This document shows positions 5,272 through 11,075 of a stretch of DNA of 13,191 nucleotides, piece after piece; the first letter of the stretch is position 1, and every line of letters begins with the position of its first letter. This DNA is from an uncultured Collinsella sp. Its GTDB lineage: Bacteria > Actinomycetota > Coriobacteriia > Coriobacteriales > Coriobacteriaceae. Made by a program: the position numbers and the translations under genes. The stretch is from assembly GCA_900752275.1 (NCBI GenBank), contig CAADUS010000092.1:1-13191 (forward strand), written 5' to 3'. Under the pieces are notes generated by a model. That model saw only the letters and a program-made list of their open reading frames with translations. It made no database searches and had not been told where the DNA came from.

Positions 5272-7230
5272 ATGTACGGAAGCCGCTTCGATAAGCAAAC
5301 TCAGCGTGAGTGCACCTGCTCGCTGGTTCATGGTACCTGGCGTTGTGTGGGTGCCAAAATAGCTTGCGCCGGCGCGTGTGCGCTTATGGTCGGGCAGTTG
5401 CTGCTGCCGAGCGTGGCGCTGGCGACGGAATGCGCCGATCCCGCCGCTGGGACGGATGAGGTTGCCGCGGCTCCGGTGACGCCGACGGTTGCGGAGGATA
5501 CGGCGGCTCCGTCGCCGGTACCGGTGGCTCCGGCTGCGCCGATGACTGACGCGGCTCCGGCGGCACCGTCCACGGCAGAAGCTCAGCAAGATCAGCAGGA
5601 CGCACCGGCGGCAACGGTAAACGATGCGGGCGCTGCTGACCAAGACGGCTCTCTTGGCGGCGCCGAAAGCTCGTCGGCAAACGACGCTATCATGCCCTGT
5701 GGCGTGACCGATGTGACAGGCGGGAGCGGTGTTAAGGTCAACACGACCGTGGTCCGCCACGATACGGACTGCAAGCTTTCGGACAACATCACGCTCGAAA
5801 AGGGCCAGCCGTATACCTATGATTTCCCCGATGTTGAGGGCGGCATGCCGGATGAGCCGCTCTGCGAACTTGTCGAAACCAAGTACTACCGGGCCGATGC
5901 TGCTTCGGGCACCCTGGCTGAAGTCCAGGACACATCTATGTCCGATGTGACGGCTCACTTTGAGCCTGTTGGCGATCACATGAGGCTGACGCTGACCTTT
6001 ACGGGTGGCGCGGCAGGCGGCTCGTATCGACTCACGCGCAATGAGGATCTTTATATTGGCGCGGCACTGACGTATACCGGAACTGACTATGAAGGCAGCT
6101 CGACTATCCTCAACGAAACCAGGTACGATTATTACCTCCGCTACGCCATCAATAGCGAAATTACGCTCGTTGCGTCAGAAAACGAAGCCCTCGAGAATTT
6201 GAACGTCAACGACGTGAAAACCGACTATGCGCCCGGCGAGGCGCCGCGTGCGACCGCGACGATTCCTGCCGCCGATGCCGACAAGTATGAGATCGCCTAT
6301 GAGTGCTGGGAAGAGATGGATGGCAGTGACCCTGCGGAGCTTACGCCCGTTGCCTTCTGGTATTCCGACCCCGCTAAGTATCCGACGGGCGCGAGGAGGA
6401 TCGAGCGCTTCGAAGAGGGCAAGTTCTACATGTATTCCGTTGAGCTGAGGCTCAAGGGCGACAATACCGTGGCTGATGACTGCAATATGAACGTCAACGG
6501 TCATTGGGTACACCACATTAAGACCGTCAACGGCGTCTTTGCGCCCAATGCTGACAATATGCTGTGTGAGCAACCAATCGACGAATGGCGTGCCATCGAC
6601 GTTATTGAGATCAACGGCGCCACGACCACCTTCAAGGCGGGCGACAGGCCGGTCTTTACGGCGGGTACTCCGGTGGATTCGAGCTCTGTCCTTCAGTGTG
6701 AGTTCTGGACGGGGAGCGACGGCAGTGAGGTGAATTCCGTCGAGTTTTGGGACCAGCACATCACCAACCATATTGACGCGTTTAAGCCCGGTGTGACCTA
6801 TCGTTACGGCCTGTACTTTAAGCCGGCGCGTGGCTTCTACTTTACGCCCAATACCAAGCTGAAGATCAATGGGGTTGAGTGTGGCTATCAGGTGGGCGAG
6901 GCAAGTGAGGTTGATCCCGAGAGCGGTTGGATTTACACCCTGTGGCTGAACACCAATCTGACGTTTACGCCTGAGACTACGCCTACTCCCGATCCGCAGC
7001 CCACGCCGGATCCCAACCCAATGCCGCAGCCTGAGACTAAGCCCGAGGCCAAACCCGCGACCAAGCCGACCGCGACCAAGACGGTTGAGAAAGCCACGCC
7101 GGCCAAGAAGTCCGATACCGCTCTAGTCGCCACAGGCGACACCACCGCGATGACGGCCACCGCCCTAGGCATCGCCGGCGCAACCGTTGCCGCGGCCGGC
7201 ATCGCCGCAACCAAGCGCCGCAAGCGCTAG
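5272..7230 (+). CDS. Secreted, probably sortase-anchored surface protein with two tandem unrecognised modules
   Basis: The 652-residue product is not recognised as a named protein. A long, Cys-rich N terminus leads into a hydrophobic core (about 30-46) and a likely signal peptidase site after ALA (49-51). Residues 55-135 are Ala/Pro/acidic and low complexity. Residues 152-305 form a beta-rich-looking region. Two related modules follow at about 310-413 and 442-540, each with (A)GExP or AGDRP early, aromatic FW residues in the middle, FxxGxxYxY, and a closing VNG or ING. A Pro/Thr/Lys spacer (566-612; PTPDPQPTPDPNP, KPEAKPATKPT) would span the wall. The C terminus is LVATGD (618-623), a hydrophobic Ala/Gly/Thr stretch, and KRRKR: a sorting signal with Val in place of the Pro of LPxTG. 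ATG 5272 is chosen over 5236 because AAGGAGG (5260-5266) precedes it. It was probably an adhesin or binding protein in origin; function unknown. Confidence 0.88.
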   Translation: MYGSRFDKQTQRECTCSLVHGTWRCVGAKIACAGACALMVGQLLLPSVALATECADPAAGTDEVAAAPVTPTVAEDTAAPSPVPVAPAAPMTDAAPAAPSTAEAQQDQQDAPAATVNDAGAADQDGSLGGAESSSANDAIMPCGVTDVTGGSGVKVNTTVVRHDTDCKLSDNITLEKGQPYTYDFPDVEGGMPDEPLCELVETKYYRADAASGTLAEVQDTSMSDVTAHFEPVGDHMRLTLTFTGGAAGGSYRLTRNEDLYIGAALTYTGTDYEGSSTILNETRYDYYLRYAINSEITLVASENEALENLNVNDVKTDYAPGEAPRATATIPAADADKYEIAYECWEEMDGSDPAELTPVAFWYSDPAKYPTGARRIERFEEGKFYMYSVELRLKGDNTVADDCNMNVNGHWVHHIKTVNGVFAPNADNMLCEQPIDEWRAIDVIEINGATTTFKAGDRPVFTAGTPVDSSSVLQCEFWTGSDGSEVNSVEFWDQHITNHIDAFKPGVTYRYGLYFKPARGFYFTPNTKLKINGVECGYQVGEASEVDPESGWIYTLWLNTNLTFTPETTPTPDPQPTPDPNPMPQPETKPEAKPATKPTATKTVEKATPAKKSDTALVATGDTTAMTATALGIAGATVAAAGIAATKRRKR

Positions 7231-7266
7231 GTTTTGGTGGCAGCGCCCGTCCTCGGCTTTATCAAG

Positions 7267-7484
7267 ATCTCAATCTGTAACACCTGGCTGCCCAAAACGG
7301 CCCTAGATGTTACAGATTTAGATGAACCGAATGGCCGCTAACCTAACGTCTTGATCTGTAACACGTAGCGGGGAATTTGGTCTCTAACTGTTACAGATTG
7401 AGATGAACAGGCGGATGTTCGCACAATATCTTGATCTGTAACAACTACGAGGCTCAACAGGTCCTAACTGTTACAGATCGAGAC
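7267..7484. repeat. Array of six alternating 16-bp half-sites (three 57-bp palindromic units)
   Basis: Half-sites of consensus ATCTNNATCTGTAACA occur at 7267-7282, 7348-7363 and 7428-7443. Their inverse, TGTTACAGATNNAGAT, occurs at 7308-7323, 7389-7404 and 7469-7484. Each forward-reverse pair makes a 57-bp unit with a spacer of exactly 25 bases, and the units are separated by 24 and 23 bases, so half-sites recur every 39-41 bp with alternating direction. Spacers differ in most positions, but their ends share CTAAC or CTAGA, and GAAC follows the reverse half-site of the first two units. The core TGTTACAGAT is invariant in all six. The array lies between convergent genes. No encoded protein is apparent. 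Confidence 0.85.
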
Positions 7485-7506
7485 AAAACGATCGACCAGG
7501 CCCCAA

Positions 7507-7541
7507 ACTACCACAAAGGCGCCTGTCCCCATCGTGGTGGT
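7507..7541 (-). repeat. Decayed GGGACAGG-loop hairpin repeat (element C), minus orientation
   Basis: ACTACCACAAAGG (7507-7519) and CGTGGTGGT (7533-7541) flank CGCCTGTCCCCAT. Read on the minus strand the loop is GGGGACAGGCG, as in elements A and B, but one arm has lost its match near the loop. It is 35 bases long, the same length as element B, and lies downstream of the minus-strand nfnB gene. Confidence 0.65.
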
Positions 7542-7559
7542 CTGGCGGCCGGTATAGAA

Positions 7560-7595
7560 AAAGTCCCCGCCGGGCGCGTGCTCGACGGGGACTTT
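7560..7595 (-). terminator. Intrinsic terminator downstream of nfnB
   Basis: AAAGTCCCCG (7560-7569) and CGGGGACTTT (7586-7595) form a 10-bp stem with a GC-rich 16-base loop. On the minus strand the stem is followed by TTTTTC, and it lies about 30 bases after the nfnB stop. Confidence 0.8.
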
Positions 7596-7623
7596 GCCGT
7601 TTGGTGGCTAGCGCTGCAGGTGA

Positions 7624-9033
7624 TTACTCGCCCAGCAGGCTCTTGGTGATCGAAGCGGCGGCCTTCTTGCCGGCGCCCATCGCCAGAATGACCGTAGCGG
7701 CACCGGTGACGATGTCGCCGCCGGCCCAGATGCGGGGATCGGTGGTCTGGCCGGTCTCCTCGTCGGCGACGATGTAGCCCCACTTGTTGAGCTCCATCTT
7801 GCCACCGATCTTGGCAGCGAAGGGGTTGGCGTTGGTGCCGATAGCCGAGATCGCGACGTCGCAGGGGATCTCCTCGATGGCGCCCTCGATGGGCACCGGG
7901 CGACGGCGGCCGGACTCGTCGGGCTCGCCGAGCTCCATCTTCTGGACCTTGACGGCGCATACGGAGCCGTCCTCGCCAGCGACAAACTCGAGCGGGGAGA
8001 CGAGCGGCAGAACCTCGACGCCCTCGGCCTTAGCGTGGTGCAGCTCGGCGCGACGGCAGGGCATCTCGTCCTCGGTACGACGGTAGGCGATGATGGCGTG
8101 CTCGGCGCCCAGACGCTTGGCGGTACGGACGGCGTCCATAGCCACGTTGCCGCCACCAAAGACGACGACGTTCTTGCCGTGCTTGGTGGGGGTGTCGTAC
8201 TCGGGGAACTTGTTGGCCTTCATCAGGTTCACGCGGGTGAGGTACTCGTTCGCGAAGAAGACGTTGGGCAGGTTCTCGCCGGGGACGTTGAGGAACTTGG
8301 GCAGGCCAGCGCCGGTCGCCACGTAGATGGCGTCGAAGCCCTGCTCGAACAGCTCCTCGGCCGTGGCCATGTTGCCCACGACGGAGTTGTACTCAAACTT
8401 GACGCCCATGTCCTCCAGGCCGTCAATCTCGCGCTTGACGACTGCCTTGGGCAGACGGAACTCGGGGATGCCGTAGACCAGCACGCCGCCGCCGGTGAAG
8501 AATGCCTCGAAGACGGTGACGTCAAAGCCGTTGCGGGCGAGCTCGCCGGCGCAGGTGATGCCGGACGGGCCGGAGCCGACGACGGCGACCTTCTTGCCGT
8601 TCTTGGGAGCCATCTTGGGCGTGGAAGCGAGCTCGGGGCGGTCACCCAGGAAGCGCTCGAGCTGGCCGATGGCCACGGGCTCGGACTTCTTACCACGGAT
8701 GCACTTGCCCTCGCACTGGTTCTCCTGCGGGCAGACGCGGCCGCAGATAGCGGGAAGCATGGAGTCCTCGCGGATGGTATCGAGGGCGCCGCCGAAGTCC
8801 TTCGCGCGGATCTGCTCGATAAAGCGGGGAATGTTGATGTTGACGGGGCAGCCCTCAACACAGAACGGCTTCTTGCAGTTGAGGCAGCGCTCGGCCTCGG
8901 CCAGCGCCATCTCCTCGGTGAAGCCCTTGTCGACGGGGCGGAAGTCGCAGGCGCGCTCGGCAGCCGGCTCCTCGTTATCGGGGGTGCGGGGCGACTTCAT
9001 ATCGGCAACGAAACGACCGTTAACTAGTGGCAT
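7624..9033 (-). CDS. nfnB: NfnB-type large subunit of NADH-dependent reduced ferredoxin:NADP+ oxidoreductase (often annotated glutamate synthase small subunit, GltA)
   Basis: The 469-residue flavoprotein belongs to the glutamate-synthase small-subunit family. Two N-terminal ferredoxin-like cysteine clusters are visible: C50, C53, C58, C62 (CLNCKKPFCVEGCP) and C97, C101, C107, C111 (CGRVCPQENQCEGKC). An FAD-binding GSGPSGITCAGELAR is at 153-167, with GGGVLVYGIPEFRLPK at 181-196; a second nucleotide-binding GGGNVAMDAVRTAKRLGA lies at 293-310, and WAGGDIVTG near 436. No glutamate synthase large subunit is adjacent. Instead the upstream gene is an NfnA-type FAD/2Fe-2S protein overlapping by 10 bp, so the pair is best read as Nfn. 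This cytoplasmic enzyme bifurcates electrons between NADPH, ferredoxin and NAD+. ATG 9033 has GAGGAAAAGAG upstream. A glutamate-synthase or sulfide-dehydrogenase role remains possible. Confidence 0.88.
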   Translation of the reverse strand: MPLVNGRFVADMKSPRTPDNEEPAAERACDFRPVDKGFTEEMALAEAERCLNCKKPFCVEGCPVNINIPRFIEQIRAKDFGGALDTIREDSMLPAICGRVCPQENQCEGKCIRGKKSEPVAIGQLERFLGDRPELASTPKMAPKNGKKVAVVGSGPSGITCAGELARNGFDVTVFEAFFTGGGVLVYGIPEFRLPKAVVKREIDGLEDMGVKFEYNSVVGNMATAEELFEQGFDAIYVATGAGLPKFLNVPGENLPNVFFANEYLTRVNLMKANKFPEYDTPTKHGKNVVVFGGGNVAMDAVRTAKRLGAEHAIIAYRRTEDEMPCRRAELHHAKAEGVEVLPLVSPLEFVAGEDGSVCAVKVQKMELGEPDESGRRRPVPIEGAIEEIPCDVAISAIGTNANPFAAKIGGKMELNKWGYIVADEETGQTTDPRIWAGGDIVTGAATVILAMGAGKKAAASITKSLLGE

Positions 9034-9863
9034 GCGCAGCTCTTTTCCTCATAGGCCTTGAGGGACTCGCCCTCTTCGGAACGGTAAGCGGCCTGGCGGG
9101 CACGAAGGTCATCCCAGTCGACCAGGGTGGCATCGAAGTCGGGGCCGTCGACGCAAGCGAACTTGGTCACGCCGCCCACCTCGACGCGGCAGCAGCCGCA
9201 CATACCGGTGCCGTCAACCATGATGGGGTTGAGCGACGCGGTGATGGGGGTGTCGTACTTCTGGGCGGTGAGGGTCGAGAACTTCATCATCGGAACGGGA
9301 CCGACGCAGAAGATCTGGCTCACGGCCTTGTCCTGCAGCAGGCGCTCCAGCGGAGCGGTGACAACGCCCTGCTCGCCGTAGGAGCCGTCGTCAGTGGTGA
9401 TGTGGATGTGGTCCTCGTCGAGGAGCTCGCGGAACTGGTCTTCCATGAGCAGGAGGTCTTTGGTGCGGGCGCCCATGATGGCGTGGACCTCATGACCGGT
9501 CTCGACCAGGTGCTTGGCGACCGGGAAGGCAATTGCCAGGCCGACGCCGCCGCCAATGACGGCACAGGGGCCCTCGGCCATCTCGGTGGGAACGCCCAGC
9601 GGGCCCACGACGTCGCGCAGCGACTCGCCGGCCTCGTAGGTGGAAAGCATCTCGGTGGTCTTGCCGATCACCATGAAGATGAACTCGACCCAGCCCTCGT
9701 CACCGTTCCAGCCGGCCAGGGTAAACGGGACGCGCTCGCCCGTCTCGTTGGCGCGAACCATGAGGAACTGTCCAGCGTGCGCATGCTTGGCGATTGCAGG
9801 CGCCTCGATGCGGAACTTGAACACCTTCTCCGAGAACTGCGTCTTCTCCAGGATCTTATACAT
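9024..9863 (-). CDS. nfnA: NfnA-type small subunit (sulfide dehydrogenase/ferredoxin-NADP+ reductase-like FAD/2Fe-2S protein)
   Basis: The 279-residue protein resembles dihydroorotate dehydrogenase electron-transfer subunits and NfnA/SudB. An N-terminal flavin-binding barrel includes AGQFLMVRA (30-38) and RVPFTLAGW (44-52). The pyridine-nucleotide domain has CAVIGGGVGLAIAFPVAKHL (100-119) and FCVGPVPMM (185-193). The 2Fe-2S segment DGTGMCGCCRVEVGG (217-231) with FACVDGPDF (235-243) contains C222, C224, C225 and C237; in characterised Nfn the cluster uses three Cys and an Asp. The product ends in SCACH, with two extra cysteines encoded close to the overlap with nfnB. ATG 9863 follows AGAGAGGGG at good spacing. 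The 10-bp overlap with nfnB implies coupled translation and equal amounts of both subunits. Confidence 0.9.
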   Translation of the reverse strand: MYKILEKTQFSEKVFKFRIEAPAIAKHAHAGQFLMVRANETGERVPFTLAGWNGDEGWVEFIFMVIGKTTEMLSTYEAGESLRDVVGPLGVPTEMAEGPCAVIGGGVGLAIAFPVAKHLVETGHEVHAIMGARTKDLLLMEDQFRELLDEDHIHITTDDGSYGEQGVVTAPLERLLQDKAVSQIFCVGPVPMMKFSTLTAQKYDTPITASLNPIMVDGTGMCGCCRVEVGGVTKFACVDGPDFDATLVDWDDLRARQAAYRSEEGESLKAYEEKSCACH

Positions 9864-9912
9864 AGAACCCCTCTCTTGTTAGGGCCGCCGAACCGTGCCT
9901 CCACGGAAATGG

Positions 9913-9964
9913 ACGGTAGCCCGAATAAAACCGTACGCGCACAGGCGTTGTGCAGACATACGGT
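9913..9964 (-). promoter_or_regulatory. Structured nfnAB leader with two competing hairpins
   Basis: Read on the minus strand, ACCGTA (9964-9959) pairs with TACGGT (9935-9930), with an inner stem GCACA/TGTGC (9953-9949 and 9943-9939). The second arm runs straight into TTTTATT, which resembles a small terminator. The same ACGGT can instead pair with ACCGT at 9917-9913, 12 bases downstream. The two pairings exclude each other, an attenuator-like layout. Stems are short (5-6 bp each), so this is tentative. Confidence 0.35.
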
Positions 9965-9968
9965 GCAA

Positions 9969-9974
9969 ATTATA
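9969..9974 (-). promoter_or_regulatory. Perfect -10 hexamer of the nfnAB promoter
   Basis: Minus-strand TATAAT (9974-9969) lies about 105 bases before the nfnA ATG. No good -35 box is found at 16-19 bases upstream, so an activator may help, or the -10 may act with weak upstream contacts. Start of transcription would be near 9962. Confidence 0.5.
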
Positions 9975-10023
9975 CCCTCATGGACATGTCGCTTACGTGT
10001 ATCTTTGGCAGGCGGGAAAAGTG

Positions 10024-10061
10024 ACCTACCAAAAAGGGACAGGTTTATTTTGGCAGGTTTT
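10024..10061 (+). repeat. GGGACAGG-loop hairpin repeat with a different stem (element D)
   Basis: CCTACCAAAA (10025-10034) and TTTTGGCAGG (10048-10057) form a 10-bp stem with one mismatch around AGGGACAGGTTTA. The loop carries the same GGGACAGG as elements A-C while the stem is different. An inverted, almost identical copy lies at 10186-10224. Confidence 0.8.
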
Positions 10062-10076
10062 ATCAGGCAAAACGGC

Positions 10077-10118
10077 AAAGGGGGCCGGCCTCGCGCTTCG
10101 TTGAGGTCGGCCCCCTTT
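10077..10118. terminator. Strong hairpin terminator between pth and nfnAB
   Basis: AAAGGGGGCCG (10077-10087) and CGGCCCCCTTT (10108-10118) pair perfectly; CCTC/GAGG continues the stem inward beyond one G-T wobble, around a 10-base loop. On the minus strand the stem ends in TTTGCCGTTTTGCC. It lies about 105 bases downstream of the pth stop and so is likely to end the pth transcript. Confidence 0.75.
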
Positions 10119-10185
10119 GGGGCGTTACGCATGCATGGTGGCACTGGGTTTATTGCGACGCGGCCACTGTGGCGTTTCCGCAGAC

Positions 10186-10224
10186 AAAACCTGCCAAAAT
10201 AAACATCCCTAAATGGTAGGTTTT
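10186..10224 (-). repeat. Inverted copy of element D, overlapping the pth stop codon (element E)
   Basis: On the minus strand this reads ACCTACCA, AGGGATG, TTTATTTTGGCAGGTTTT, matching element D along its whole length apart from a few changes and two missing bases (GGGAT-G against GGGACAGG). The pth stop TAA (10225-10223) overlaps its first bases. Elements D and E are inverted relative to each other and bracket the terminator 10077-10118. Confidence 0.8.
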
Positions 10225-10852
10225 AGTGCTTGCCGTTGGCGGAGGCGGCGCCGTTGACATGGTCGCGGGCATAGACCACGCCGTGCACGATCGCCAAGCC
10301 GGCGGCGTCGGCGGCGCGGGCGCAGGTGTCCTGGAAATCCTCGGCCTCGCGGGCGCGCAGCTGCTTGAGCACGTAGTCGGCGACGGCCATCTTGCCGGGA
10401 GGGTTGCCGATGCCGGTGCGGATGCGGCTGAAGTCGCGGCTGCCCATCTTGTCGATGATGGAACGCAGACCGTTGTGGCCAGCATGGCCGCCGCCCACCT
10501 TAACACGCACGTCGCCGGCGGGAATATCGAGCTCGTCGTGGATGACGAGCAGCTCCTCGGCCTTGATCTTGTACTCGCGGCAGAGCTTGGAGATGGGACC
10601 GCCAGAGGTATTCATGTACGACTGCGGCTTGACCAGCACGATCTGGCGTTTGCCGCCCTCTTCCTCGGGATCGTTGATGTTGATGAACGCGACCTCGGCG
10701 CCGGCCTGGTTTTTCCAGTACGTGACGCCGGCCTGACGGGCCAGCTCGTCGATTGCTTTGAAGCCAGCGTTGTGGCGGGTCTCGGCATACTCATCGCCAG
10801 GGTTGCCAAGTCCGGCAACCATGCGAATCTTAAGCGGCTGTGCAGCTGCCAT
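10223..10852 (-). CDS. pth: Peptidyl-tRNA hydrolase
   Basis: This cytoplasmic enzyme cleaves the ester bond of peptidyl-tRNAs released from stalled ribosomes and recycles the tRNA. The product is 209 residues, a little over the family norm of about 190. Family motifs in order: GLGNPG (14-19), RHNAG with the catalytic His27, KPQSYMNTSG (75-84; Asn81 in the substrate pocket), VIHDELDIP (103-111; Asp106 supports the His), GGGHAGHNGLRSI, and RIRTGIGNPPG. ATG 10852 is chosen over 10891 because GGAAGGA sits six bases upstream; the longer form adds a non-conserved leader. The short C-terminal tail (NGAASANGKH) is variable and its stop codon lies inside a repeat element. It follows prs, as in many Gram-positive glmU-prs-pth clusters. 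Confidence 0.95.
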   Translation of the reverse strand: MAAAQPLKIRMVAGLGNPGDEYAETRHNAGFKAIDELARQAGVTYWKNQAGAEVAFININDPEEEGGKRQIVLVKPQSYMNTSGGPISKLCREYKIKAEELLVIHDELDIPAGDVRVKVGGGHAGHNGLRSIIDKMGSRDFSRIRTGIGNPPGKMAVADYVLKQLRAREAEDFQDTCARAADAAGLAIVHGVVYARDHVNGAASANGKH

Positions 10853-10969
10853 ATTTATCCTTCCGTTACACAAAAGTTTAATCAACGACAAAGGCTACCA
10901 CGCCCGCCGAAGGCGAGACTTCGTTTCAGCGAAATCCCACCAGACAAAAGCACGGCCGCGGCAGAGCGA

Positions 10970-11047
10970 GCCGCCGAAACAGAAGAAACCCCCGCGCGAC
11001 CTTTGCGAAGCAAGGGGGAGCGCGGGGGTTTCTTCTGTTTCGGCGGC
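10970..11047. terminator. Perfect 28-bp inverted repeat, probable terminator after prs
   Basis: Positions 10970-10997 and 11020-11047 are exact inverse complements over 28 bases, with a 22-base loop containing a further CCTT/AAGG. The inner half of the stem (GAAACCCCCGCGC against GCGCGGGGGTTTC) has the look of a bidirectional terminator whose T-rich tail, GTTTCTTCTGTTTC, is paired by an A-rich mirror. It starts 28 bases past the prs stop on the minus strand and ends before the pth leader. Confidence 0.75.
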
Positions 11048-11075
11048 GATGCGCCGGGTTGCAAGGACGATGCGA

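Noticed and set aside
7267..7484. CRISPR array
   Set aside because: Repeats are only 16 bp, alternate in orientation, and are partly degenerate; the intervening stretches share conserved ends; there are no cas genes. The geometry is palindromic units, not direct repeats.
7431..7649. Small 72-codon plus-strand gene in the array region
   Set aside because: It starts within the repeat array, crosses a decayed hairpin repeat and the nfnB terminator, and lacks a ribosome site.
8035..9027. 330-codon plus-strand frame over nfnB
   Set aside because: It is antisense to a well-conserved flavoprotein, has Leu/Val/Ala/Gly/Asp-rich shadow composition, and has no ribosome site or neighbours to support it.
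7624..9033. Glutamate synthase (GOGAT) small subunit
   Set aside because: The fold is the same, but the overlapping NfnA-like partner and absence of a large GOGAT subunit make Nfn the better call; kept as an alternative in the gene entry.
9895..10104. Small 69-codon plus-strand gene in the nfnAB upstream region
   Set aside because: It covers the antisense of a promoter and leader and a hairpin repeat; no ribosome site and no recognisable protein features.
10853..10969. Promoter of pth
   Set aside because: TTGTCG and TAACGG are 17 bases apart, but the -10 match is poor, so I did not list it.
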